Assembly: GCA_016709145.1 (NCBI GenBank)
Contig: JADJEK010000002.1
Location: 620,001-684,000 of the forward strand
Length of the DNA: 64,000 bases
From: Planctomycetota bacterium
GTDB lineage: Bacteria; Planctomycetota; B15-G4; JADJEK01
Direction of reading: 5' to 3'
A program made the position numbers and the translations under genes. Below, in pieces: positions 18,163-27,535 of this stretch (the first letter of the stretch is position 1; each line of letters begins with the position of its first letter). A model generated the notes under the pieces. The model was not told the DNA's origin and did not search any database. It worked only from the letters and a program-made list of their open reading frames with translations.

Positions 18163-19653
18163 TCAGCGCTGGACCACGACCGTGCGCGCGATCAGGTCGC
18201 CGAGTCGTTGCCGCCGCCGCGTCAGCAGCGCGACCATCGCTCCCAGCATGCCGGCGTTCAGGAACAGATCGAACGTGTGCAGCATGCTGCGCACGAGCGC
18301 TTGGCCGGCCGCGATCTTGCGCCCGTCGGTGCCGACCACGCGCAACCGGAACACGCGCTTGCCCAGCGAACAACCGAACGCCGCCTCGGTGATCGCGACG
18401 TACGCGGTCAACACGAACACGAACGCGAGCCAGATGTCGTCGGCCATGTTCGCGAACAGCGGATCTCCGACGCCGCCGGACTCGATCGAGTCGTAGCGCA
18501 GCAGGAAGAACCGCAGCACGACGTCCCCGGTCGCGCCGAAGTACGCGACGCACGCGATCGCGCCGGCCAGCACCAGATCGAGGACGAACGCGCCCAGGCG
18601 TCGCAGCACCGGTGCGAGCGGCAGGATCGGCGCGTCCTCGAAACGCTCGAGCGGACGCAGGATGAACGCGCCGAGCAACAGCAGCGCGAAGTGCAACATC
18701 ACGGGATGCAGGAAGTGCACGCGACTCGCGACGTACGCGCCGCACCACGCCGGCAACGGCGTGACGCCACCTTCCATGGAACGCGCGACCAACGCGTCGG
18801 GGCCGGCCCACAGCGAGACGTCGCGGCCATCGCCGGGCACCACGTCGAGCAAGCGTTCGGCACCGACGTCGGTCGCGACGCGGCGCGGATCGTGTTGGCG
18901 CAGGCTGGCGTCGAAGGCCACGCTCCAGAGTTCACCGTCGTTCGATTGCGCGAGCAGGCGCAGCGTGTCGGCTTCGCGTGCGAACGCCAACGCGATCACC
19001 GGCGCCATCGGGACGCGATCGATCAGCGTGGCCGAGGTCGCGCCGGCGTCGACGCGCAGCAGTGCGATCGCATCGGCCTGGGCCGCCGCGATCACGAAGG
19101 CATCGGCACCGAGCGCGGCGACCACGGCCGCGGTCGGCGGCGCCTCGAACGGCATCGCAACGCTCTGGAATGCGATGCCGTCGAAGCCGCGCGCATGGAG
19201 CAGTCGCTCGGAATCGACGCCGAGCACGAGCGCGCTGGATCCACTCGATGCCGCGCCGATCACGTCGAAACCGAACGGCTCGTCGATGAACGCGCCGATC
19301 TCGAACGCGGCCGGACCGAGTCGCTTCGGCGGATGCTCACGCAGCTCCGTCGCGCCGGCCGACGAGAACACGAACAGCGACGGACCGACGCGCGCCAGTC
19401 CGTCGGCGCGCGCGGCCACGACGGCACAAGCTCGCGGTTCGCCGCCTGCTCCCGCGCGCACGAGGATCGATTCCTGGACGGTCGGGTCGTGGCCGCGGAA
19501 CGCGACCACGGCGCCCTCGCTGTCGCGCACGGCGCGCACCGAACGCGGCGGATCGGGACCGGACACGCCAGCGAGCAACAGCAGGCCGAACTCGGCCGCG
19601 ACGAACAGCGCCAGCAAGCGGCGATCGTGGATCGACGACGACCGGGAGATCAC
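18163..19653 (-). CDS. Membrane protein with long extracytoplasmic region and C-terminal RDD domain
   Basis: A 496-residue protein. One N-terminal transmembrane helix (LLALFVAAEFGLLLLAGVSG) is followed by about 310 residues with beta-propeller-like strands rich in Ala and Val (no repeat family assigned). A membrane segment near residues 345-360 precedes an RDD domain of about 130 residues, with its Arg (RRLGAFVLDLVL) and Asp residues, the GKRVFRLRVVGTDG motif and the closing RRQRLGDLIARTVVV. RDD domains occur in ion transporters and membrane assembly proteins. The GTG start at 19653 overlaps the stop of the TolC-like gene (GTGA), so the two are translationally coupled. A long exported sensor-like part fused to RDD is unusual. 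Confidence 0.75.
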   Translation of the reverse strand: MISRSSSIHDRRLLALFVAAEFGLLLLAGVSGPDPPRSVRAVRDSEGAVVAFRGHDPTVQESILVRAGAGGEPRACAVVAARADGLARVGPSLFVFSSAGATELREHPPKRLGPAAFEIGAFIDEPFGFDVIGAASSGSSALVLGVDSERLLHARGFDGIAFQSVAMPFEAPPTAAVVAALGADAFVIAAAQADAIALLRVDAGATSATLIDRVPMAPVIALAFAREADTLRLLAQSNDGELWSVAFDASLRQHDPRRVATDVGAERLLDVVPGDGRDVSLWAGPDALVARSMEGGVTPLPAWCGAYVASRVHFLHPVMLHFALLLLGAFILRPLERFEDAPILPLAPVLRRLGAFVLDLVLAGAIACVAYFGATGDVVLRFFLLRYDSIESGGVGDPLFANMADDIWLAFVFVLTAYVAITEAAFGCSLGKRVFRLRVVGTDGRKIAAGQALVRSMLHTFDLFLNAGMLGAMVALLTRRRQRLGDLIARTVVVQR

Positions 19654-21218
19654 TGGTCGTAGTGGATCCCGGCGCGATCTTGCAGCTTCGGCTCGGGCAT
19701 CGGCAGGATGCCGTATTCCTCGAGCAAAGTGCCTTGCGTGGCGCTGAAGATCGCGAGCGCGATCTGGTAATCGCGCTGCGCTTGGATCTCGGAGTCGACC
19801 GCGGCACGCCATTCCTCCTGCGCGTCGAGCACCTGGAACTGGGTCGAGAAGCCGACCCGCTGGCGCGTCTCCTCGGCATCCCAGCGTTCCTTCGCCAGTC
19901 GCACGGCTTCGCGCGCGGCGACGATCTGCTGCACTTTGCTGCCGACTTCACGCACCGCGTCGCGCACCTGTTGCACGACGTCGTTCTCGGCATCCTGGTA
20001 CTCGACGAGCGCGCGGATCTTTTGCAGTCGCGCGAGCGCGAGGCCGTAGCGCGCCGTGCGGTTGCCGATCGGCATCTCGAGCGAGAAGCCGCCGCCGATC
20101 GTGTAGAAGTCTTCGTCGAAGTTCAGCACCTGGCCCTTCGACGCGGCCAGTTGGTTGAAGCGCAGCGAACCCGTGAGGTCGAACTGCGGCAGCACGGCGT
20201 TCTCGGCCACGACGATCTGCAGGTCGTTGTTCTTCAGCAGCTCGCGGCGGCGCATGAGTTCCGGGCGACGCTCGATCGCCGTGCGCGCCGCATCGACCCA
20301 GGCCGGCGTGGTGCGCGCCTGGTCGCTCGGCTCGGTCAACGGCACGAGTTCCGCGGCCCACTCGTCGATCTCGTCGAACGGGAAGATCAGGCGCTTCAAC
20401 CCATCCGAGGTCTTGCCGATGTCGTTCTGCGCGACCAGCAAGTCCTGCTTGCGCTGCGCGAGTTCGGACTCGGCCTCGACGACGTCGAGGCGCTTCATGT
20501 CGCCGACTTCCTTGCGCTTCGTGTTGATGGCCAACAGGCGTTCGGCTTGCGCGACGTTGAACAGTCGCGTCTCCAGCGTGCGCCGCGCGAAGAAGTAGTT
20601 CCAGTAGGCCTCGATCACGGTGCGCGCCTGCTGCAGGCGTTGCTCCTCGAGCGCTTCCGCGTTCGAGCGCATCGTGTTGCGCGCTTGCAGCAGCGCGGCC
20701 TTCGTGACCGTGGTGCCGAAGCCGCGCAACAGCGGCTGCGTGACGGCGACGCCGACGTCGGCGCGGTAGGTCGGATTGAACAGGCTGAACGGAGCCGGCG
20801 ACTGCAGGCGCTTCGACCAGTTGATGTCGGCCTGGTACGTCGCGCCGTTCAACAGCGTGCCGCGGAAGCCGCCGTTCAACGTGGTCGACTCGCTCTCGAT
20901 CCCGATGACCTGGACGCTGCCGAAGCCGCCTTCGAGCGAAGACGCCGACGGGTTGATGTCGCGCTCGTAGTTGTGGTTCAGGAACAGCACGGTGTCGAAC
21001 GTGCCGAGCTCCTGACCGAGGCGTGCCTTCGCGATCTGCACGTCGATCTCGCTGAGGCGTTGCGTCAGCGAGTTCTTCTCGGCCATGTAGATGCATTGCT
21101 CGAGCGTGATCGGCAACGCCGCGCCGGTGACCGAAGCGCTCGTCGACGTGGTTTCGGTGGGCGGCGCCAGCACCAGCAGCAGCAGAGCCACCGCGGCAGC
21201 CATGGACCCTGCGATCAT
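19650..21218 (-). CDS. TolC-family outer-membrane efflux protein
   Basis: A 522-residue protein with a signal peptide (residues 1-20) and the two repeated coiled-coil halves of the OEP family, for example LGQELGTFDTVLFLNHNYER, TQPLLRGFG, VIEAYWNYFFARR, RLDVVEAESELAQRKQDLLV and FSTQFQVLDAQEEW. Trimers form an outer-membrane channel with a periplasmic tunnel. The ATG at 21218 overlaps the stop of the upstream gene by ATGA and follows GAGGAG. No membrane-fusion protein or pump gene is adjacent; instead the operon contains an unknown exported protein and an RDD protein, so the partner pump is elsewhere or the system is not a standard efflux pump. Confidence 0.88.
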   Translation of the reverse strand: MIAGSMAAAVALLLLVLAPPTETTSTSASVTGAALPITLEQCIYMAEKNSLTQRLSEIDVQIAKARLGQELGTFDTVLFLNHNYERDINPSASSLEGGFGSVQVIGIESESTTLNGGFRGTLLNGATYQADINWSKRLQSPAPFSLFNPTYRADVGVAVTQPLLRGFGTTVTKAALLQARNTMRSNAEALEEQRLQQARTVIEAYWNYFFARRTLETRLFNVAQAERLLAINTKRKEVGDMKRLDVVEAESELAQRKQDLLVAQNDIGKTSDGLKRLIFPFDEIDEWAAELVPLTEPSDQARTTPAWVDAARTAIERRPELMRRRELLKNNDLQIVVAENAVLPQFDLTGSLRFNQLAASKGQVLNFDEDFYTIGGGFSLEMPIGNRTARYGLALARLQKIRALVEYQDAENDVVQQVRDAVREVGSKVQQIVAAREAVRLAKERWDAEETRQRVGFSTQFQVLDAQEEWRAAVDSEIQAQRDYQIALAIFSATQGTLLEEYGILPMPEPKLQDRAGIHYDQ

Positions 21219-21949
21219 CCGCGACGCTCCTCGTTCAGGGGAACTCCGAGATCGGACAGCACTTTCTTCAGCTCCTCGCGGAACGTGGCCGAAGCCTCGG
21301 CACGAAAGACGGCGACGAGGCGCGCGCGATGCGGTGCGGCGAAGCGCTGCGCGTGGGCTTTCGCGAACGCGCGCAACTCTTCGACGGCGTTCCACTTCAC
21401 GAACACGCGTTCGGACGAGACGTTCAACAGCAAGCGATCGCGCAACGCGTCGAGTTGCTCACCGACGTCCTTGAGGTCGAGGATCTCGAGGTAGTGCTCG
21501 AGCACCTTGACCTTGTCGTCGAAGTCGCGTTCGGACGACGCGAAGCGGTTCACGAGGCGGAAGCGACCACCCTTACCGAAGACTTCGACGAAGACGACGT
21601 AGCGCGTGGACACCGCAAGATCCCCCGGCGCGCACAGCACGACGAGTTCCTTCGCGGCGCGATCCCCCTTGAGCACCGACTCGACCGTGCACCGAGCGAT
21701 CGCGACGCCCTGCCCCATCTCGAACAGCGACTTCACTTCGACCTTCGCGATCGAGTGCGACCGCTGCAGGATCTTGTTGCCGAACGTGACGAACTCGTGC
21801 GGCGCGGGCGCGCGCTCGGCGGATTTGCGGTCCGCTTCGGCGACGGGCTTGGCGGTCGCGGGTGTCGACGTCGGCGCCGTCGCGGGAACCTGCGCGAACA
21901 GGTTCACGGTGAGCGTGAGCAGCCAAGGGATTGCGACGTGGACGGACAT
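21215..21949 (-). CDS. Exported protein of unknown function, first gene of the TolC-RDD operon
   Basis: A 244-residue protein with an N-terminal signal (VAIPWLLTLTVNLFAQ) and a Pro/Thr/Ala linker at residues 20-50. A compact domain follows at about 50-140, whose strands (GVAIARCTVESVLKGDR, VVLCAPGDLAVSTRYVVFVE, GGRFRLVNR) recall small exported domains annotated as unknown in planctomycetes. The C-terminal 90 residues are charged and helical. Its stop overlaps the ATG of the TolC-like gene, so it is translated together with it. No function can be assigned. Confidence 0.7.
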   Translation of the reverse strand: MSVHVAIPWLLTLTVNLFAQVPATAPTSTPATAKPVAEADRKSAERAPAPHEFVTFGNKILQRSHSIAKVEVKSLFEMGQGVAIARCTVESVLKGDRAAKELVVLCAPGDLAVSTRYVVFVEVFGKGGRFRLVNRFASSERDFDDKVKVLEHYLEILDLKDVGEQLDALRDRLLLNVSSERVFVKWNAVEELRAFAKAHAQRFAAPHRARLVAVFRAEASATFREELKKVLSDLGVPLNEERRG

Positions 21950-22169
21950 GGCGGGGATTCTACGGACCCGGGCCCGGAGTCGAGCGTCGGCTTTTGCCGC
22001 TGGCGACGATTCGTGGAGCGAAGTCCGGGATCGACGGACGGGGCTCGTTCTGGTCGACTCCGGGAGGATCGGCGCAACGGCGCAGCCGATGCGCGGGGGA
22101 CGACCGACGTGGACCTCGAGCGGGATTCACGGAGCCATCCAAGAGTCGCGTTCGACCGGAGGCATCGAC

Positions 22170-22922
22170 GTGGGATTCCGATTCGTCGTCCGAGAACTGC
22201 GTCGCGGTTCGGTGCGCGTCCTCGCAGTCGGCACGCTGGCCGTCCTGCTGACCATGAGGATCTACTGGGGATATTGGATCGTGCCGCCGGACGTCGACTC
22301 GATCGTGCAACCGATCGCGTCGATCGAGCGCTTCAGTGCGTTCGAGCTCCAGATCCCGTTCGACGCCCCACCACGGCCGCTCCCGGGCCCGACCGCGCTC
22401 GAGCGCGAAGCGCAAAAGCGGCTCGGCGCCGCCGGTGAGGATCCGATGCCTCGCGTGTGCAAAGCCCTCATCGCGGCCGGGCTGGTGCCGAGTTCCACCG
22501 AGCCGATCGAGCGATCCGAGTTCGACGCGGTCGTCGCGACGTTGTTCGAGGCCGGGCGACTCAGCACGAAGCACATCGGGACGTTCCACTTCCTCGGCTC
22601 GCCGATCCTTCACCTCGCGCATGGGCGTGATCGAGATGGAAGGGAGATCTACGTGACCGCATCGGTCGGCACGGAGCTGTCCAACGACCATTTCGACTAC
22701 TGCGAAGCGTTGCTCGAACGGAAGGCCGATGGCTCGCTCGCCATCGTGGCCGCGAACTCGTTCGAGTTCGACCGTTGCGGCATGGAAGGCTTCGCGCATT
22801 GGTGGGTCGGCGCTCTCGCGGCGCTCGCCGCGGCGGCGGTCCAAGCGCTGTTCTGGGTCGCGCGAGCCCTCGACCGATTCGCGCACCGCGTCAGTCCCTT
22901 ACCTCCTGCGCCGTCCCCGTGA
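22170..22922 (+). CDS. Small membrane-anchored protein of unknown function
   Basis: A 250-residue protein. The GTG at 22170 is chosen because GGAGG lies nine bases upstream and it opens an N-terminal transmembrane segment (VRVLAVGTLAVLLTM). A soluble region of about 150 residues follows, then a second membrane segment (HWWVGALAALAAAAVQALFW) and a short Arg-rich, Pro-rich tail. No domain is recognised. The last 32 bp overlap the 3' end of the converging U32-family gene. Its reality is supported by the ribosome site and the membrane topology, not by homology. Confidence 0.55.
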   Translation: MGFRFVVRELRRGSVRVLAVGTLAVLLTMRIYWGYWIVPPDVDSIVQPIASIERFSAFELQIPFDAPPRPLPGPTALEREAQKRLGAAGEDPMPRVCKALIAAGLVPSSTEPIERSEFDAVVATLFEAGRLSTKHIGTFHFLGSPILHLAHGRDRDGREIYVTASVGTELSNDHFDYCEALLERKADGSLAIVAANSFEFDRCGMEGFAHWWVGALAALAAAAVQALFWVARALDRFAHRVSPLPPAPSP

Positions 22923-25530
22923 CGCCGACGTGGGGTCGCGCGCCCGCGATGCGCATCGCGTCTTCGGCATCGGTCCGCCCCGCGAGCAAGCTCGCATACG
23001 CGCCGAGCACGCGCTGGACCGCCTTCGCGTCCTCGCGTGTGAACTCGACGCGGAAGCGACGCACGCCGCGCTTCACGAGCTCCGGCGCGAGCGCGGCCGT
23101 GCTCAGCACGTCCGCATGGAACACCGTGTTGCGGCAGCCGGCGTCGACGAGCACGGGATGCTCGAGTCCCTTGTCGTCCTCGAGCGCGATGCGATGCTGC
23201 TCGCACGGACGGCCGCACGAGCGCCAGTCGCGGCCGTTCGACAACAGGTGCGCGTAGACGCAGTGCTCGGTGTGGAACGCCGCGATGCGATGGTGGATCG
23301 TCGCCGTGAAGCGTTCGGCAGGCGCGTGCTCGAGCAGCGCGAACAGTTGCGCCTCATCGAGATCGTGACTGAACGTCAGCGTCCGCAGTCCGCGAGCGAG
23401 CAGGTGCGCCGCGGTCAGCGAGTTGGTCACGTTCAACGAGAAGTCGCCATGAAGCGCGATGGGTCCGGCGCGCAACGATTCGAGCGCCGCCCAATGCCGG
23501 ACCAGGATCGCGTCGGGTTCGAGCGCCGTGATCGCGTCGAGGAAGCGCTCCTCGCCGGGCTTCTGCACGCGCAGCGTGGCGATGGTCACGTGCAGACCGA
23601 GGTCGCGCGCGTGCTTCGCGGCGAGCTTCAGGCCAACCAGTTCCATCCAATCGAGTTCGACGTGCGTGATGCCCGCGCGCGCGACGGCTTCGAGTTGCGC
23701 CTCGTCGCGCACCAACGCGACGAGCTCGGGCTCTGCCGGAGCTTGCCACGCGGTCGCGTGCCGCAGTCGCTCGGCGCGCAACGCGGCGACATCGACGTCG
23801 GCGTGGACCATGCGCTCGTGCGAACGATCGAGTGCTCCTTCGAGCGCGCCGACCAACGCGCGCCGCAACTCCTTCAGCGTCGACGGCGGCACGAACACGG
23901 CCGAATCCAACGCGGAGAGATCGAGCTCGCACAGCTCGAACGGCGTGCCGCCGAACGCGAACACCTTCTCGCGCAACAGCGCCTCGTCGAGGCCACGTGC
24001 CTGCGCGCGTTGGCCGAGTTCCGCCGACGTCACGATCACGTCGTTGCCGACCACGGTCGCGGTCACGCTCAGCGGCCGGCCGTCGCCGCCGGAGACCGCG
24101 GCGCGCACCGGGATGCGCCCTTGCGGCGCCGAGGACTCGACCGCACGCGTCGCGCGCTTCTGGACCTCGGGATCGCTCGACAACCACACCCGCTGTCCCG
24201 GCTCCACGCGACGTAGGTCCGGACCCGGACGACCGAAGCCGAGCCACCAACCCGTCGCATGACGTGCCACGCGGAACAACGGGCCGCCGGGTTCGGTCGC
24301 GTCCTCGGAATCCCCTGCATCGAAGCCGACACCCATGCCGGGTCGCGGCTCGACCGACGGGATCGGTGGCCCCACGGCCGCATCGGTGCGCGCCCCCATC
24401 GGCTCGAGCGGACTCGAGACTGCAGCGGTCGGCGGCTCGCGCCGACCGTCGATCGCGAGCTGTCCTGTCCACGGCCGGCCGTCTTCGAACGGTTCGACGC
24501 GAACGTCGTCCCCGCGCACTTCGACGACGCGTCCGAGCAGCACGCCGCGGTGCTTCGGGAATCGTCCTTCGACCAACGTCTGGTGATCCGAACCGGCCAA
24601 GAACCCGTCGGAGAAGCCGCGCGTGTACGCGAGCGCCATCGACGCCACGTGCCGCGGAACTTCGTCCGCGACGGCGTCGCGATCGCCGCGCACGACCGCG
24701 TCGACGAGCGACCGATATCCCAGCGTCGCCGTCGCCACGTACGCCGGTCCCTTCTGGCGTCCTTCGATCTTGAGACCGTGCACACCGAGTTCGACCAACG
24801 CGGGCACCGCGCGCATACCGGCCAGGTCCTTCGGCGACAGCAGGTACTTCACGTCGCCGAGTTCGCGCCGCTCCCCATCGAGGACCAAGCGATACGGCAG
24901 GCGACACGATTGCGCGCATTGCCCGCGGTTCGCCGAACGACCGCTCCACGTCTCGGAGGTCAGGCACTGTCCGCTCCACGACACGCACAGGGCACCATGC
25001 ACGAACACTTCGAGCTCGAGCTCGGTCGCCGCCGCGAACCGGCGGATCTCTTCCACAGAAAGCTCGCGCGGGACGACGACGCGCGTGATGCCGAGATCGC
25101 GCGCGAACGCTGCCGCCTCGGGAGACGAGATCGTCATCTGCGTCGACGCATGAAGTTCCAGGCTCGGGCAGATCGCGCGAGCGAGCCACGCGACGGCGGG
25201 ATCCTGCACGATCAGCGCGTCGACGCCGGCGGCGGCGACGCGGGCGAGCACGTGCGCGACGCGCGTCAGTTCAGGTTCGAACACGAGCGTGTTCATCGTC
25301 AAGTACGCGCGCGCCCCGGCGCGATGGATCGAACGCACGACCTCGGCGAGATCGTCGAGCGTGAAGTTCGCGGCACGCGCGCGCGCGTTGAAGCCCTCGT
25401 CGAGCCCGAAGTAGACCGCGTCGGCACCACTGTGCAGCGCGGCGGCGAGCGCTTCACGACTGCCGGCCGGCGCGAGCACCTCTGGCGCGCGGGTCACCAC
25501 CGGAGTTAGGCTCTGCGGGTGCGTCGACAT
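22891..25530 (-). CDS. Long U32 (collagenase-like/YdcP-RlhA-type) family protein
   Basis: An 879-residue protein. The start at 25530 gives MSTHPQSLTPVV and then the U32 core EVLAPAGSREALAAALHSGA and DAVYFGLDEGFNARARAANF. The family cluster motif HGALCVSWSGQCLTSETWSG with RSANRGQCAQSCRLPY follows, then YLLSPKDLAGM and the KIEGRQK motif. A C-terminal extension (residues ~600-879) repeats Cys-rich family features (FHTEHCVYAHLLSNG, SCGRPCEQH, DAGCRNTVFHAD). E. coli YdcP/RlhA (about 650 residues) hydroxylates 23S rRNA C2501 and relatives act on tRNA uridine or bind collagen. By analogy this is more likely an RNA-modification protein with a cysteine-bound Fe-S cluster than a peptidase. The substrate is not known. 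Confidence 0.85.
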   Translation of the reverse strand: MSTHPQSLTPVVTRAPEVLAPAGSREALAAALHSGADAVYFGLDEGFNARARAANFTLDDLAEVVRSIHRAGARAYLTMNTLVFEPELTRVAHVLARVAAAGVDALIVQDPAVAWLARAICPSLELHASTQMTISSPEAAAFARDLGITRVVVPRELSVEEIRRFAAATELELEVFVHGALCVSWSGQCLTSETWSGRSANRGQCAQSCRLPYRLVLDGERRELGDVKYLLSPKDLAGMRAVPALVELGVHGLKIEGRQKGPAYVATATLGYRSLVDAVVRGDRDAVADEVPRHVASMALAYTRGFSDGFLAGSDHQTLVEGRFPKHRGVLLGRVVEVRGDDVRVEPFEDGRPWTGQLAIDGRREPPTAAVSSPLEPMGARTDAAVGPPIPSVEPRPGMGVGFDAGDSEDATEPGGPLFRVARHATGWWLGFGRPGPDLRRVEPGQRVWLSSDPEVQKRATRAVESSAPQGRIPVRAAVSGGDGRPLSVTATVVGNDVIVTSAELGQRAQARGLDEALLREKVFAFGGTPFELCELDLSALDSAVFVPPSTLKELRRALVGALEGALDRSHERMVHADVDVAALRAERLRHATAWQAPAEPELVALVRDEAQLEAVARAGITHVELDWMELVGLKLAAKHARDLGLHVTIATLRVQKPGEERFLDAITALEPDAILVRHWAALESLRAGPIALHGDFSLNVTNSLTAAHLLARGLRTLTFSHDLDEAQLFALLEHAPAERFTATIHHRIAAFHTEHCVYAHLLSNGRDWRSCGRPCEQHRIALEDDKGLEHPVLVDAGCRNTVFHADVLSTAALAPELVKRGVRRFRVEFTREDAKAVQRVLGAYASLLAGRTDAEDAMRIAGARPHVGVTGTAQEVRD

Positions 25531-25596
25531 GCGGCCGCGATTGTGGCAGGAATCGGCGCACAGCACACGGGGCGTCTCGCCCTCGGATCGAACGCG

Positions 25597-25920
25597 ATGC
25601 CTCGACGCTCCCCCGCCCCATCCGCCCCCCGTCTGCTCGCGCTGCGAGCCGATGTCGATCGGATCAACGTCGATCTGGTCCGAACGCTCCAACAGCGAGC
25701 CCGCCTAGTCGCGCGCGTCGCGGCGTTGAAGCGGCGCCTCGGCATTCCGATCGCCGACGTCGCGCGCGAACGCGCCATGCTGCGTGCGGCGCTCGAAGCG
25801 GCCGGGACCGGCTTCCCGCGGTCGACGCTCGCGCGCATCCTGCGTTGTGTGTTCGACGAATCGCGACGGTTCGCCGCGCGAGCCGCTACTTCGCGACGCG
25901 CACCGGCACGCCGAGCGTGA
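25597..25920 (+). CDS. Chorismate mutase, AroQ/type II fold
   Basis: A 107-residue all-helical domain matching the AroQ chorismate mutase family: LRADVDRINVDLVRTLQQRA, RLVARVAALKRRLGIPIADV, then AREREMx-type helix with the invariant 'RE' (ARERAMLRAALE). Key residues are visible: Arg in LQQRARLV, Lys in ALKRR, and Arg-Glu in VARERAM. It converts chorismate to prephenate for Phe/Tyr synthesis, and no fused dehydratase or dehydrogenase domain is present. The ATG at 25597 has only a weak ribosome site, and an upstream in-frame start at 25519 is less likely. The 3' end overlaps the converging anti-sigma gene by 35 bp. Confidence 0.78.
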   Translation: MPRRSPAPSAPRLLALRADVDRINVDLVRTLQQRARLVARVAALKRRLGIPIADVARERAMLRAALEAAGTGFPRSTLARILRCVFDESRRFAARAATSRRAPARRA

Positions 25921-27535
25921 GCACGCCGAGCGCCGTCTCGTAGAGCACGCCGCCGGCGCGGCCGACGGCGTCGAACGCGTACTCGGCGCGGAACGAGCCG
26001 TTGCGCTGTTGCGTCTGCGCCAACTCGTCGAGCAGCTTGGCTTCGAAGGTCGCCCAACCCGCGCCGCCGCGCGCATGCAGATCGATGGTCGCGCAGAACA
26101 GCAGCGACGGCTCACGCAGTTCGGGACGCTCCAGCACTTGCATCACCGTCGGCACCGGCAGCGTCGTCGCGCGCAGGACCGGAGCGGCCGTGTAGTACGG
26201 ATCGATCGCGCCGGCCGTGACCGCGGCCTGGAACTGCGGCACGGGCAGACTCCCGCTCGCGATCAGACTGGTGTCGATCGAGCCCTCGAACTCCGCGCGC
26301 GCTTGCGCGACCACGCGGTCGAGGTTCAACACCGTCGGCACGCCGGCAGAGCGCGCGGCCTCGAGCGCGAGCGCCGCGAAGCGCGCGGCGACCACGTCGC
26401 CGTCCTGGGCTTCACGGCCTTGGCGCTGGCGATTCAAGTCGTCGAGCCGCAGCACGGCGTCGGACAACAAGGCCTCGTCGACGCGGCCGGACAGCACGTA
26501 GCGCTCCGCGAACGCCATCGTCGCGGCGGCGTGGTTGAACAGGGTCACGGCGTCGGCGCCCTTGACCATGCCGAGCGTGCCGGCGTCGTCGCGCGTCGAG
26601 CGCAGCCAATCCATGCCGCGCGTGACGCGTTGCGCGAGCAATCCCGTCGGCACGCCACGCACGCCGCCGCGCTGCAGCGCGAGCATCGCCAATGCGGTCA
26701 CGCCGACGCGCGCTTCGGGTTGTCCTTCGAAGCGCGCAGGGTCGAACGAGCCGTCCTCGAATTGTTGGTCGAGCAACCACCGCGTCGCGTCGCGCATCGC
26801 CGTCTCGGCGGCGGGCGAGAGCCCGGCGCCGTCGTCGGCCTCGCCGCGCAGCCGCTTGCGCAACAGGTGGCGCGCGGTCGCGAATCGATTCAAGCGTTCG
26901 GTCGCGAGCTCGAGCCGCTCCAACACGTCGGGCGGCAGCGGCGGAGTCGGGTCGATCGCCGTCTCCGCGAGCGTCTTGTCCTGCACCTCGTCGGGCGCGC
27001 CGAACGCGACGTCGGCGCGCGACGCGCCGCGCGGCGGTGGGCTCGGCTCGACGGCCGGAGCTGGCGTCGTGGCCGGAGCGTTCTCGATCGGAGCGGAAGG
27101 CGACTCGGGCTGCGCCGGCGCGAGCCCGACCAGCTCGCCGGGCAGCGTGCCGCGTTCGTCGCGCGCTTGCCACGCGACCGCGGAAACGACGACGACGGCC
27201 GCTGCGGCCAGCGCCAGCTTCACGGCGGTCGACGTCCGTACGCGATGACGCACCCACGCCCAGCGCGCGGCAACGCGATCGCGCGGACGAGCTTCGCGTA
27301 GCAGGTCGTCGTACCCGAGCCCGGTCAGGCGCTCGCGCAACTCCGTGCGGAACGTCGCGCGCGTCGGCGGCGCGTCGTACGAACGCACGCGCTTCAACAA
27401 TTCGGCCACGCGCGCGGCCTCGGCGCCGCAGGCCGAGCAGCTCTTACGGTGCTCGTGCCAACGCGCCGCGATCTCGGTCGCTTCCTGGCCGAGCAGCACG
27501 TGGACCGCGAGATCGACGCACTCGGTGCAGTTCAT
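25886..27535 (-). CDS. Zinc-finger anti-sigma factor fused to prenyltransferase/squalene-cyclase-like repeats
   Basis: A 549-residue membrane protein. The N-terminus is a zf-HC2/ZAS anti-sigma domain with the zinc motif His-x3-Cys-x2-Cys in EHRKSCSACGAE (residues ~28-39). It should hold the ECF sigma factor encoded just upstream. A transmembrane helix follows near residues 103-122 (VKLALAAAAVVVVSAVAW), then a Pro/Ala linker. A ~330-residue outer domain has alpha/alpha-toroid features: ATRWLLDQQFEDGSFDP, GVTALAMLALQRG and TTLFNHAAATMAFAERYVLS. The ATG overlaps the sigma stop (ATGA). The outer domain is a plausible signal sensor, but its ligand is unknown and catalytic DxDD or zinc sites of the enzyme families were not found. 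Confidence 0.82.
   Translation of the reverse strand: MNCTECVDLAVHVLLGQEATEIAARWHEHRKSCSACGAEAARVAELLKRVRSYDAPPTRATFRTELRERLTGLGYDDLLREARPRDRVAARWAWVRHRVRTSTAVKLALAAAAVVVVSAVAWQARDERGTLPGELVGLAPAQPESPSAPIENAPATTPAPAVEPSPPPRGASRADVAFGAPDEVQDKTLAETAIDPTPPLPPDVLERLELATERLNRFATARHLLRKRLRGEADDGAGLSPAAETAMRDATRWLLDQQFEDGSFDPARFEGQPEARVGVTALAMLALQRGGVRGVPTGLLAQRVTRGMDWLRSTRDDAGTLGMVKGADAVTLFNHAAATMAFAERYVLSGRVDEALLSDAVLRLDDLNRQRQGREAQDGDVVAARFAALALEAARSAGVPTVLNLDRVVAQARAEFEGSIDTSLIASGSLPVPQFQAAVTAGAIDPYYTAAPVLRATTLPVPTVMQVLERPELREPSLLFCATIDLHARGGAGWATFEAKLLDELAQTQQRNGSFRAEYAFDAVGRAGGVLYETALGVLTLGVPVRVAK

Noticed and set aside
22170..22922. Start of the small membrane protein at 21606
   Set aside because: This would add ~190 residues antisense to another exported-protein gene, whereas GTG 22170 has a proper GGAGG site.
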